A stretch of 64,000 nt of DNA from Mortierella sp. BCC40632 (taxonomy: Eukaryota > Mortierellomycota > Mortierellomycetes > Mortierellales > Mortierellaceae): contig WAEK01000032.1 in NCBI GenBank assembly GCA_011634665.1, forward strand, positions 1-64,000. The letters are read 5' to 3'. The notes beneath the pieces are model-generated. The model made no database searches and was not told the origin of the DNA. It saw only the letters and a list, made by a program, of their open reading frames with translations. Shown piece after piece: positions 11,177-22,638 of the stretch. Each line of letters begins with the position of its first letter. The stretch's first letter is position 1. A program made the translations under genes and the position numbers.

Positions 11177-12730
11177 ATGATCACCAGCAAATTGACGCTG
11201 TTCTGTCTCGTTGATGGAGACAGCATCCCGGGCCTTCTCAGTTGAAATCGAGCCAACAAAGACTGTGGATTACCTCAAGAAGCTCATCAAGGCCGAGAAT
11301 CCTGACACCTTCAATGGAATTGATGCCAAGGATCTCATCCTCTGGTGTGTCTCCATACCAGTCACAGAAGAGGATGAGCACCCTGTCTTTCTTGACAGTC
11401 AGGATGAGAAGCAGAAACTCAATATTCCGACAGCACGACTTTTCAAGGTCTTTACAGGAGAGCTGTCCGACGAGACAATCCACATCGTCGTTGAACCGCC
11501 TTCGCAACCGAAAGGTAATGATTCTTTTTTTGTTTCTAGGTGTAAACCATTGCTGAAGGACCTGTCACTGATACATGACTAGAGCGCCAGTTTCGCACAC
11601 ATCCACCGCACAATGCTTCCCTAATCATTTTTTTCTTTTTTTTTATAGACTTTGAAGTGGTCATCGCACCCGATGGAGGATTTGTGGCCGAGGAGATCAG
11701 GATCCCCTGGGTAGTCAACGAGAATACTGCGACTCTGGATGACTTGTGGTCGATCATCTTTCAAAACTGGAGTTTTTGTTCTGATTACAAACAAGCCGAC
11801 TTGAGAATAGTATTAAAAAACAAGGAATCCAGGTCAACAGCCCCAACACCCCTAGGCAGCGACAAGGACGTACAAAAGTCACTTCGAGATGCCATACGGT
11901 TAAAAATACCGAAATCTCTATTGGTTTAGAGATAGCACCAAAGAGTTTTGCCAAATGGTCTTTCAAAGACGTCTGCAGATCGTTTGGCTTCTCAACGGCA
12001 GCCGATCCCGACCTTGATGTCCTCCCCCCATTTGACGATATACAACAAGCTCAGCTGAACCCGTCTCAAACAATAATTTTGGATGATCTTATCAAGGACG
12101 TTATGATGAAGAAGGAGGTTTTGAAACTAAGTAGCGCAAATGAGGCTACTAAGTCGCTCATGGTCTTTTTGTTTTTGGCAGCAGCAACATACATATTCAA
12201 AAAAAGATCTTTATCTTGCATCTCAGCAAAATCTCACCGGATCGCGAGGAAAAGGATCGGCCGACTTTTCTGTGATTTCAAGGAAAGATAAATATCTCAC
12301 TTTGGGCGTGACAGAGGTCAAAAAAGAGAATTTCAATCAAGGATATGCTCAGAATATTCTTCAGCTAGAGACGACTATGAAATCTAGGAAGCGCAGGCGC
12401 GAAATGGATGATGTTGATGGTGGAGAGGAAAAAGAGCCTCTGAAGACCTTTGGGATTGTCACGGATTCTGAAACGTGGGCTTTTCTTGAGTGCAGATTAC
12501 ATACCAATGGGAGAATGGATTATAGGGCGAGTGTACTTCCAGACAAAGTCAACTACAACAAGTGTGACGAGGAAGATATCAAATCAATATTCAGGAAAAT
12601 GGTATGGCTTTGGTCACAGATGAAGAGTGAGGCTCACCGTTCCATTGCCCCCGAATACAGCTGCTCCCTTAACCCCAAGCATCGAAGCATCTCGCCAGAC
12701 ATCAAGAGGCCAAGACCATATCTGCCTTAA
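11177..12730 (+). pseudogene. Second Crinkler gene (header plus PD-(D/E)XK nuclease-like domain), broken
   Basis: The start at 11177 opens a CRN header (LTLFCLVDGD, then TVDYLKKLIKAEN, LILWCVSIPV). One intron, 11515-11648 (GTAATG...ATAG), sits at the same place in the header-to-body junction as in the first CRN gene. The C-terminal part (about 12210-12690) is a clear PD-(D/E)XK nuclease-like domain with SADFSV, GVTEVKKENF and a following glutamine-rich helix, the usual D...ExK...Q order. The reading frame is broken at about 11218, 11905 (A5 run) and 12165-12205 (T5 and A7 runs). Unlike the first CRN it has the ExK lysine and shows no kinase part. It lies between the pogo-like element and the recombinase element, a typical repeat-rich effector setting. 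Confidence 0.82.
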
Positions 12731-12813
12731 TAGGTCTCTCCTCTCCCATTCTCAAAACAACCTCTTTACCAACTAATAAATGCTTGTTAATACTTATGAC
12801 TAGTCTAGTCTTT

Positions 12814-14363
12814 CTAATGCTTTTCAAGGAGCTCTTGCAAGATCGAGTTAATCGTCCGGTCTTTGTAAGTGTCGGACAGGTCATTAATCACATCATCAGC
12901 CGGTCTTGACTCTTTTGTTGCGATACCTTCCACAAGCTGGATGAATTGTTTTCTGCGCCTAAAAAGCCTCCGACGCGCCTCTGTGTGTGGCCATGCTTTG
13001 TCGAGCTGTCTTGCCTCTGTAACAGGACCATGGAACTCGTCCCACGCCTTTCGAACAGTTAGACCTTTATCGGCAAGCATAACATAATCCGATGAGACTG
13101 ACTCAGCTCGCAAGTCTTCTTGTCGCTGTTGCTGCCGTAGCTGTTGTTGATTTTGGAATGGGGAAAATCGCTGCTGTTGCTGGAGCAGTTGAAATTGCTG
13201 TTGCTGGAACAATTGGAACTGCTGCTGCTGGATTAGATGAAACTGCTCCCTGAAGTCGCTGTGAAGTTGACTCCTGACTGGGCAAGTGGGGCGCCACATT
13301 GGAGGATGACTGCCTCTGAAAAATTGCTTCCATCTTTTGGCTCACCTCCTGTAGTGCGCGCCTCATCTCCACCATCTCACTTTGAACAACTCTTGATAGT
13401 CCTTTCACATCATGATCCGTGGCATCTGTCCGTTTTGAAACAAGACTCTGCTGCCCAGACAAAACATTAATCGCGTCTATGATAGTACGGGCATTGACAG
13501 TAACATTGGCGCTGATGGCACAAGCTCGACTTTGGTGTGCAGTAATTGCTTGAAACAGATCGTACTGAAATTCCCGAAACAGCGAACTGTTAAAGATGTC
13601 TGGCATTGCTTGAAGGAGCTTGTTTGTCAGAGATCGACCATCAGCACAGGGCTTCAGAAAGAGAGCAGCGTCCTGGAGAATTACCCGCCTTAGTCGGACC
13701 AAGAGCTTAAGGAAGCCAATCCGTGTGATCAGAGCATCTGTAGAGAACGCACGGGCAAGTCTCTTTGTCGCTGTCGATTTTTCCGGCTCACTCCAAAATA
13801 TGTCCTCGCTCGATGCGACATTTGGGTCTGCGCCGAGCATCTCCTTTTCACATTGGTCACGCCAGGACTGAGCCTTCTCTGGCATGTCAGAGTCAAAATT
13901 CGACTCGATCCATGGGAAAACCAAACGCTGAAGATCCAGTGGGGGCGTTACCAAATCGCGCTCCAGAACGTATGGCTCGTTAGGCCCAAAGTGCGCCATG
14001 CAAAAGGCTCCTCTTGTGGGATTCTTTGGTGCATAGAAATTCTCCATTTGACCCATTACCCACCGGCCAAGATGACGAATATCCTCCATGGGTAGTCCGC
14101 GCTCATATGCCTCAGTACATCCAGCATGGCGGCCTGAATGTGTCAGTTTCGAGGAATAGACTTCACACGAGTGCATAACAGCTGCTGTAGCATCCATTTG
14201 TGTCTCACCGCTTAGAGCAGTCTCTCGCCGACGCGTTCTCTCTTCTGGTGTACCTCCGATAGTCAAGACCTTGATCTTGTACCAATTGTCAGGACATGAG
14301 AAGTTTGGGATAGGCTCCTTTTCAACCTAGTATTGGGAGTAATGATGGGCAAAAAAACTTGGT

Positions 14364-14401
<38 letters not shown>

Positions 14402-15987
14402 TTGTTGTTATTGTAATACTAGACTAGTTACCTGAAGGCGCTCCAACATATAAAAAGCGAATCCTCCAACAGTACATCGGAGAAAGTTCTTGTGCCGATA
14501 TGCCGTTGCGTACAATTCAACGCCCTTCTTGTTTGTTTTTCCACGGTTGATACAAAAGACGATGCCCGATGCTAATGTTGATCCAGGGGCAGGGTGTCTG
14601 GTCTGGACGTTGAAGCAGTTGGACAGATTCAGGTTCCTAATGTCTTCGTCTCTCAGCAGCATGTGATGGCGAGCAAGCAAACACAGTCGCTCTCGAGTAA
14701 ACTGAAAACGCCTTTTGTTGTTGTATCCACGCCTGCCTTTGACTTGTCGAGGTGTAACCATCCGCCATGCAAATGACAGCATCCGCAGGAATTGTTTTTC
14801 CTTGTATGGATCGCGGGTGGTACATGATGCCGTCCGATTCGTAGAGCCTGTAGTCATTCTATCATAGACGACAGACTCCCCCGTACTTTCTTATGGCTTC
14901 TCTCAGAGGAACGTCTTTGTTGGGGTCAGGTGCGATACTTGGGCAAGACGCTGTCCGTGCTGCTTGATGTCTCCACAAATATGCGCGATAGCCTTTCTGG
15001 CATTTTCCACTGATCCTGGACTCAGAGGGACAGCAATTGTACGAGCACCATCCTTGTCGACAGGGGCGCTTTGAAAAACTAAATTCAACCAAATCATGTT
15101 AGCGCCACACTTTGTACACGGACATTTAAGCAATTATGTTGGGAGTATATTACCTTGCTCCTTCTCAGCAAGGCTTCTGATGATGCTGACCTTTGCTTTT
15201 TGCCTTGGGGTTTTTTTCTGACATGCACCTCCTTAGGTTTAGGCTGATCGTCAGTGGAAATTGTTGCTGTTAAAAGCTCCCCATCATCCAAGGCAAGCCG
15301 AGTATGCCAGTCTGATATATTTACTCCAGAAGGAGGGTCAAGTGACCATCGATGTCGATCTTCCTGGGGCTCCTCCAGCTCTTCATCCGAGTCATCCAGT
15401 TTTCCTAGGTCTTCCTCCTCCTCTTCCTGATCATGGTTTTCCTCGATCCGATCCTGATCATCCTGAGTAGATGTAGCATCTAAGCCAACTGCGCCATGGT
15501 ACTCTCCTGAATATACATGCCTGGTCACTATGTGCTGAAAAACAACGGAATTGAAGTACTCTAGCATTCGTGCAGCATCAACAGTGCAGTCGCCATCATA
15601 CTTTCCTTCACAAAATATCTATGTCCATGCCGATAAAAAGCAATGAGTGTTAAAGTCAAGGGAAACAGAACACAATGCATCAACTGTTCAGTAAAAGTAC
15701 CTTCCATCTCCTGAGGTGCACTTTGTAGTTCTTTATTGTGCCGGACGCCTGGTTGTCTTCCAAAATCGCGGTGAGGACAGTATTTGCAGAGTCCTTCCGC
15801 GCCTGAGCTAACTCATCAGGAGGCAGAGAATGAGATTGATTGATCTCATTCTCCCCTCTCCATTTTGCTCACGTCGTTTGCGCCTGGGGGCTTTTTTCTG
15901 CTGGAAAAGGTCTGTAACTGAAGTCTGAGAGGGGGGCGCTCGGGCACGCTTCTTCGGAGCCGTAGAGGACTCTGCTTGCACCGACAT
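12814..15987 (-). pseudogene. Crypton-like tyrosine recombinase with GCR1_C-like tail, broken
   Basis: The minus-strand gene starts at 15987 with a basic nuclear-signal-like PKKRARAP. A SAM-like core-binding region (SGTIKNYKVHLRRWK) spans intron 15700-15619. An acidic linker follows, then an intron near 15165-15065, then LCLLARHHMLLRDEDIRNLNL. Intron 14431-14327 contains A35. The catalytic part shows KLTHSGRHAG (HxxR: His near 14140, Arg near 14131), HLGRWV, and NFYAP (candidate nucleophile Tyr near 14035). The tail is glutamine-rich, then has KAWDEFHGPV and RRRLFRRRKQF, matching the GCR1_C-type DNA-binding domain. Frame changes occur near 15850 (G4), 14930 (C4), 14885 (G5) and 13240-13300. 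Cryptons move through circular DNA and lack inverted repeats; element ends could not be set. Confidence 0.8.
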
Positions 15988-16900
15988 TGAGAGGAAAAAA
16001 GGAAATGGGCGAAGCTGATGCTGGCACTTGGGTGCATTTCAGGGACATTAGAGCCAATGTGAGGTGTCCGGACATTGGTGGGCCAAGCCTCCAATTCAAG
16101 CCACAAATGGACTCATGTCCGGCGGAGATGGGCGGAGAAAGACTGACCAGTAACATCAAAAAAGAGAGAATTTCGAGCGATAGTCTGTTATAGATTACCT
16201 CTATTCAGGACACAGACATCTAAAAAAAAATTAGACACCCAAAACACATCAAATCACCTGGCTCCAGATGACGGTACCCGGGGCATCGCCACGGGCAAAG
16301 TGCTAGTCTAATCATTTAACGAGAGGGTGCCAGTCACTTCTTCCGGATGTCAGCTGATGGTCCCTCATCTCATCCCAAGGAGTGCCAAGGAGCCGACGAT
16401 GATGGTTGGCTAGGTGATGCAGGAATCAACAGAAACGGATCAGAGGAATGGACGCAGAGACATGTCCAATAGACGCCTCTGCAGAACTGTAGTAGTAAGA
16501 CGCCTCTAAAAAAATCCAAGCCACAGACGGCCAAAAATTTTTGGCTGCCGTAGCCCGTCTGCCTGCAATGGCTCTCTCTTCTTCCCCCTCTTCACTACGG
16601 TCACCTTCACGCCCCAGCACTTACCTACCAGCGAAAAGGCATGCTACGAATGACGGTAAGCGTCTTCCAAACTCCTTCCTTTTGAACAATCTTCACGCGG
16701 GAGTGACTGATCTCCACTGGGACATCATTGGTTATTACATTATTGGGCTGGCTGAATGAGAGAAAGAGAGAAAGAGATGTGGTGGGTTAATGAGCCAAAG
16801 AGATGTCTTTCCAAAGCAGTGTTGTTCTTCCTCTCTATTTTCTCCTCCTCCTCCACCTTCTCTCTCTAAGTCTCTGATCTTGCAACTGGCAGTGACCAGT
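15988..16900. other. Intergenic, no recognised gene
   Basis: Short frames only. It may include the 5' flank of the recombinase element, whose border is not visible. Confidence 0.45.
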
Positions 16901-16907
16901 GGTGATT

Positions 16908-18385
16908 GATCAGTCGCCATTGCTGCCAATGAGCTTGCTGAATGGTTGGTCGTTTGATGGTCAAAAAAAAAAAAAAAAACTGGGCCTTTTGTATCTTTTC
17001 TTCCTGCTCTTTGTTCTATTCCACCTCTTCTTCTTCCTCGCCCTTTTCTTTCCGCTCCTATCTCTCTATAACCACACTGTTAACCGTGGGTCGCGGCATT
17101 GATCACTCTCAAATGTTGTTAATGGGCAACCAAGATGGTTGGTCGGCAGATGGTTCAAAAAAGGTGGTCCTTTTTATCGCTCTTTCTTCCATTCTTCCAT
17201 TTTCTTCCTTTCCCAGCTCCTTTCATTCTCTTCCTGTATCTCTCCGACCATGCTGCTTGCCCTGTGTTGCGGCATTGAGCACTCTTCATTGCTGGTACTG
17301 AGCAGGCTAGATGGTTGGTCGTTAGATGGTCAACAAAAAAAATAAAAATAAAAACCTAAGCCTATTTATCTTCCTTCAATGCTCCTTCTTCCCTTCCTTC
17401 TCTTCCTGCCACTCTCCCGCCATTCTGCTTGCCATGGGTCGCGGTGATGACCACTCTGCGTTGCTGCCAATGAGCTGGCTGGCTGTAAAATCTCTGTAAA
17501 AAAAAAAAAAAAAAGGCCTTTTTTTTTTTTCTCTCCTGTTTCTTCTTGCCAGTTTCTTTTTCCTCTTCCTCTTCCTCTTCCTCCTCCTCCTCCTCTCTCT
17601 CTTGATGCCTTTCTTCGATCATATTGCCTGCTGCGAGTCGTGGTATCGATCATTCTCCATCGCTGCTTATGAGTTGCCTAGATTGTTGGTCGTTGTTTGT
17701 TCATAATATAGGTGGACCTTTCATCTTTACTCCTCCTCTTTTTCCTCACACTTTTTCTCTTTGATTGTTTTTTCTCTACCCACCCCTATCAGATGTTGCT
17801 CCTCGCAATGAGTCCTAGCACTAATTGGTCTCCATAGCTGCTATTGAGTAGCCGTAATGGTTGGTCATCATATGGTCAAATGAAAAAGTCGTGATGTTCA
17901 GCTCACTTCCTTGCTCTTTTGCCTCACCTTGCCCTCCTCTTCCTCTGCTTCCTGTTTTTCTCTGACCTTCCTGCTTGCAATTTGTCATGGCCTTGATCAG
18001 GCTCAAAAAGGTGACATCTCTCTCTTAGTCTTCTCCATTCCTCTCTCATCACTCGCTTATCGTTATGGGAGTGGCATAGACCAGTTCACATTGTTGCCAC
18101 AGTGACATGCTCTGATATTTGATATCAAGACTGTTACAACAAATAAAAAGTAGACTTCCAACCCAGTACCTTTGTCTATTGCTTCCTTTTCTTAGGACCT
18201 GTGTCCCTCTGATCATCCATTGTTCAAAGAATATACAAATGTAGTCGACTCTTGCAGGCAGAAGGAATTAATAAAAATACGACTCCAAACGCAAGGACTT
18301 TTGCTTTTCTCCCCTATTTCTAATGGTCCTGTCTGCAATTTATTGTTACTTTCATTCTAGAAACGACCCTGATCAGTGCCTAATA
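16908..18385 (+). repeat. Diverged tandem repeat, units of about 175-195 bp
   Basis: A box like GATCACTCTCxATTGCTGC followed by ATGAGC..GCT and ATGGTTGGTCGTxxGATGGTCA recurs at about 16908, 17101, 17277, 17449, 17648, 17824 and 17995, with weaker and shorter units at 18079, 18210 and 18369. Between boxes each unit holds an A run, then a pyrimidine-rich stretch, then TGCTTGCC..GGGTCG. Spacing is 172-199 bp. No coding function is visible; it behaves like an ageing minisatellite or small satellite. Confidence 0.75.
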
Positions 18386-19382
18386 TCAACTTCTAAATGA
18401 TGCAGAATATCAGCATGGCGCAGCTATAGTCGAAATACATCTGAAGCGTCCTCTGGAATAACATCTCTGCAATGGAAACACTTACTACTTCTCTGTACCT
18501 TCTACTCTAGCAAAAAGCAAACAACATTGAGCTTGATTTAAATATCACTAAGTTAAGATTAGTCAGAATGATCTCTACTTCAAACTGCTTAAAAAAACTG
18601 AAGTGGAGGCGCAGGTACGATAAAGTAATTACTGGTGGTTCCGTTCATGTAAACCAAGTGAATATCCAATTCACTATTCAGCTTAACCCAGCTTGAATGA
18701 CGAAATGAAAGGTTGAAATATACCACAGTACTTCTCCAGGCAGCGGAGCAAATACTTGAATTTATATTATGGCATACGAATGCTTGATATAAATGGAGAT
18801 AAGTAAAAATAAACAGTTGGATGCATAAAACCCCATTAATAATACTATGTAGCTCACTTCTCGCAAAGATAGATTGATCTGATTAGGAGACTCCTGGAGA
18901 AGGATGCCTTCTTTGCTGAGACAGAACTGGATTTGGAGAAGAATACTAGAGTTGTAGATTGGACGAGCTCCTGGAGTCGTAGGGGGAGGATGAGGGCAAG
19001 GAGGAGAAGATTGACCACTAAAAGATTCAGTTAAACTAAAGATCAGTATACTTCTGTCGTAACCTCGAGTAAAGATTCATATCAAGTGTTTACCCACGTC
19101 GCAAGAGGTTTCAACGAATTTGTCCAGGGGAAATCGATCTGAACAGTTAGCAGAGATCATTGCCACTCAACGCTGCCATCCAATATCCACCGAGAAAGCA
19201 TCGAGAATCGGCTGCCATGAATTTGATCAATACTTCAGAAGACTTTCCTATCAGACGAGACATTCCCATGTTCGTGAATTTTACAATCACAACTGCATGT
19301 AGGGATGGTATCGACAGAGGATGGCGGCCTCCACAAAAAAACTATGGTCCTTATCTTTCTACATTGTGTGATTTCGTGCTAG
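18386..19382. other. AT-rich non-coding stretch, possible body of a Helitron
   Basis: No gene seen. It directly precedes a Helitron-like 3' end, so part of it may be a non-autonomous Helitron; the 5' TC end could not be placed. Confidence 0.4.
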
Positions 19383-19410
19383 CGCGGGCGAAGCCGCGGG
19401 TAACTGCTAG
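19383..19410 (+). mobile_element. Helitron-like 3' terminus (hairpin plus CTAG)
   Basis: CGCGG-GCGAAG-CCGCG forms a 5-bp stem with a six-base loop, followed nine bases later by CTAG at 19407-19410 and then T. This order (GC-rich hairpin, then CTRR, then T of the AT target) is the known Helitron 3' end, and the GCGAAGC loop is common in Helitrons. No Rep/helicase gene is present, so the element is non-autonomous or only a remnant. Confidence 0.6.
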
Positions 19411-20403
19411 TGCTCTCTGATCGAGGAGGTTGCTTCGCCCAGACTGGTAATAATGACCAGTCTCGGAACGGAACGGTCTCCTACTCCTGGTAACCTCTCA
19501 ATCCCGCGGCACCATCTCTCTTTTTTTTTTTTTTTTTTTTTTTTTTGCGCCCAACACTCCCTCAGCAAAAAAAGTCTTATCTTATTACATTCTTGCGTCA
19601 ATCCCAATCCCACTATCTCTTACGTCTCTACTCTTTCTTTCCCCCCAAGTATTCCTTCAAGATCTTATCTCGACTAATAGGGCTTGGTCTAGATCTCTGC
19701 AGATGAACTCTCTTAGAACACCAAAAGAAAACTCATCAAGGGTCCAGGCGCACAATACAAATGCCATTGAGCCTCTCTTCTTTTGACAGTGGGTCCTACA
19801 TCTGGGTCTGCCTGCTGGTTCTCCTCCTTGCACAGTCACTGCAGTTGTTTTCTCGACATCGAATATCACAATTCGTTTGACTAAAGGAAATTCAGGCATG
19901 CACTAATGTGTCGTCCTTGAAGTCAATGGATCAACGATATTGTCAAGAGCAAAGGCTTCATTTAATGAAAAATAAAGGGCAGACTACGGATCAAAAGTAC
20001 ACTCAAGTTCTAACAATGGTCAAGAGAATACATCGTAGAAGAGTCTTTGGCGTTACCGATCAGCATGAAGCTTGACGATTACAAGAAATACAGTAAGTGA
20101 GTAGCAGGGTATGGTCAATCAGGCTTCAGAAGAGAGAGGAATATGGGGTTGGACCCATCATATCAAACAGATCATTGGCAAGGCGAAGGAAAGAGGAGGA
20201 TCAAGCAAACACAAGCAAGCTTTTTTTTTTTTTTTTTTTTTTTTTTTCAGATCGCAAAGTGCGAAAGTGCGGTTTGATGGGTACTATTGAATCCGAAGGG
20301 CACATTTCGGACGAGGGTCGCCAGAGCGCGCTTTTCTAGAGAGGATATTGGGGAGATCTAGACTTTGTAGCGCCCGCCTTTGAAATAATTCTGTGTCCTC
20401 CTC
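19411..20403. other. Intergenic, no recognised gene
   Basis: Short frames only. T runs at about 19508-19528 and 20220-20247. Confidence 0.4.
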
Positions 20404-20643
20404 TGTCACGATCGATTAACCCTTTTTCTCTATAGGATTGCGGGCAACTATCCGCCCCGGCGGATAGAGGAAAGTGTATCCAAGTATACTTTCCAAACGG
20501 GACGCGTTCGGAAAGCATAAGTTTATTTTCTATAGTATAAAAGAGTAAGAGGGACACGCCCTCTACCAACCAGTCTGCAATAAAATAATACATTTGTCCT
20601 GCCCTGTCTCCCTTACCTTAAGACCCTTGCTTTGTCCATGGCA
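20404..20643 (+). mobile_element. Solo LTR (family with GCGGGCAA...CAGTCTGCAATAAA)
   Basis: It starts TGTCACGATC and ends near GGCA. It holds TATAAAAG and AGTCTGCAATAAAAT (polyadenylation signal), like the well-bounded copy at 31261-31523. Flanks TCCTC and TCCTT are a nearly intact 5-bp duplication. It lies at the 3' end of a decayed gene. Confidence 0.65.
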
Positions 20644-21674
20644 TCCTTGTCCTGAACATGCAGATTCGCAATTGCTGATTCATAGCCCGATGAGGCGACA
20701 TTGGAAAGCGCCGTATCGCAGCATCCATGTCAGTACCTGTGACAGCCGCTATGGCCATTGACATAGATGAAGCGAAATCTCGGTAGGGCTGTTTCCAAAG
20801 ACATGGAGTTTCCAAAGGAGAAAAACCAGTACATAGAACTGAAGTATGGGCAATCAAAAGCGACTCCAGGATCCTTTCTAGTGATCAATGTGTCTTCGTA
20901 AACGACATAAATGCCCCTGCTTACATTAGGCTCTGAGGGGTTGTACGAGTATTTGGGTGGCATCTGCAGAATCGTTGGGTTAGGGGTGGTTGTGGTGTTG
21001 AAGACCAAGATCGAGTGCCCTCATCTGATTGAGAAAGGCCGCCATATCAAATAGCATAGGCAATCTCATCCCAATGCACCAATCACCATGAAGTTGAGGG
21101 GATATGAAACCTACAGAACACAGCCTCAACATTCTTTTCAATTGAGAAACACTTGTTCTCAGGTTCCAGGCTTAGCACCTCTGGGGCTACACGCTCAAAT
21201 GTCATCCCATCTGTGGTCGACATTGTGATAACCTACATTGGAGATCGGTTCAAAAATGTCAGCCTCTCCTCCTCTGCTTCGGGACATAGAGAACTTGGTG
21301 AGACTAGGTGATACCTTTACATAATGTGAGTTGATTCGCCGTCACTTCAATCCGCGCTCTTCAATACTCCAGAGGCAGCCCGTAGCTGTTTTGCATCAAA
21401 GTCGGGAAGGCTTTGCGGCCAATCCTGTTCATGCTAACCAAATCATCCAAGCTGACATAGTCGATTGCGTCCACAGACATGTCTAGGATAGAGAGACAAT
21501 CATTGGTTAGACTTCAAGTGCTAAAAGCATGGTGAACAAATAGAAGCGCTAGATAAATGCGCACAAGAGTCTGATCCTCATACAGACAGCGATCAAGGAA
21601 ATCTTGGGAATAAAAAGGCACACTTCGTGGGTTGAGTCTAACTGTCTAACTCATTGCACTGCGAAAGTAGGAAA

Positions 21675-21705
<31 letters not shown>

Positions 21706-21938
21706 CAAGCATCCATTTTTTAGAACCATGAGTAAATTGGCGGTGCTAGTTAGTCATTCGATTGTTAGACGTCCAACGAAAGAGAGCACTCCTTACTTTG
21801 TGTGACATTTCGGAGATCCTGGTATTCATCCATGTCCATAGACAAAGGCTCCATAGCCACCGGAATCCGAGAATCAGATTTATGGCACTGCCACATCTCG
21901 ATCGCATTCTTGAGTGGAGTCGCAATCAGGTTTGCTCC
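20644..21938 (-). pseudogene. Decayed multi-exon gene, family not recognised
   Basis: Reading the minus strand, exon-like segments join through consensus introns: 21938-21797, then 21482-21315 (after an intron carrying A27), then 21232 onward (intron 21314-21233). Conserved-looking blocks include DYVSLDDLVSMNRIGRKAFP, SYGLPLEY, VITMSTTDGMTFERVAPEVL, PSEPNVSRGIYVVYED, FDCPYFSSMYWFFSFGN and FRFIYVNGH. The 21232 segment has two in-frame TGA codons near 21070 and 21035, and at least two other frame changes occur. A solo LTR cuts its end. I do not recognise the protein; the splicing suggests a once-normal gene. Confidence 0.55.
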
Positions 21939-22004
21939 CTAGTATTGAAATAGTTTGACAATATTCAAAAGTTTATTAGATATCATGTCCACAGTTATCT
22001 TAGA

Positions 22005-22300
22005 GCACTTTGGACACCTCCGCCTTCGCAAAGGAGATAAATTGACTTGTTACCTGCTTCCAAGTTGGGCCTACTGTAAGGCTCATGAGTGCCTGGTATA
22101 CTTTAAGACGGGCCATAATTTGCTTGCTGAACATCTGCGACAAGCCCTGTGGTGTAGTAAATGCAACTGGGCGATCTTCTGGCCCCTGGGCCAGGAGGGG
22201 GTATAAATAGTGTCCCTCGACACCATTCAATAAAGAGCAGTTTTGTTTTCTTCCTTTTATTTTCCCGATCCGTTAGTGAATACTCACCATCTGGAGCAGG
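22005..22300 (+). mobile_element. LTR-like fragment with TATA and polyadenylation signal
   Basis: GGGGGTATAAATAGTG at about 22197 is followed 30 bp later by CAATAAAGAGCAG, a compact promoter plus polyadenylation layout typical of LTRs. Ends not found. Confidence 0.45.
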
Positions 22301-22638
22301 TCCACTCGTCCACTCGCCCCGGGAGTGCGATCCTGTATCTAGATATTGTTCATTTGCGAGTCTTTTCTCTTACCGTGTTCTCTCCCTATAGAACGGTGAT
22401 ACGCGCCATGATCAGTATAAGCCCTCTTCTATGCTGGCAATCACCTTTCCAAATTGGTTTCACACACCTGTCTGCCAAGCAGCGCGAGCTCTTTCCCCCT
22501 GTGCTAGCCCTCTACGCTGTAGCCCACAGATCTGAAGCGATCCAAAAAGAGCATGCCTAAAAATTTGCGGTTCGACCAAGCTCAGCGTCAGTAAAAGTAA
22601 AGTATTTGAAAATTAGTGTGGTCCGCATACCTTTTTAA

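Noticed and set aside
13103..13299. Ala/Pro-rich C-terminus of the recombinase frame
   Set aside because: It is the shifted reading of a CAG-rich tract; the other frame gives poly-Gln and then the GCR1_C-like domain.
17362..17653. Glu/Lys-rich frames
   Set aside because: Produced by the pyrimidine-rich part of the tandem repeat read on the other strand.
16908..18385. CRISPR-like array
   Set aside because: Repeats are long, diverged and lack unique spacers; the genome is eukaryotic.
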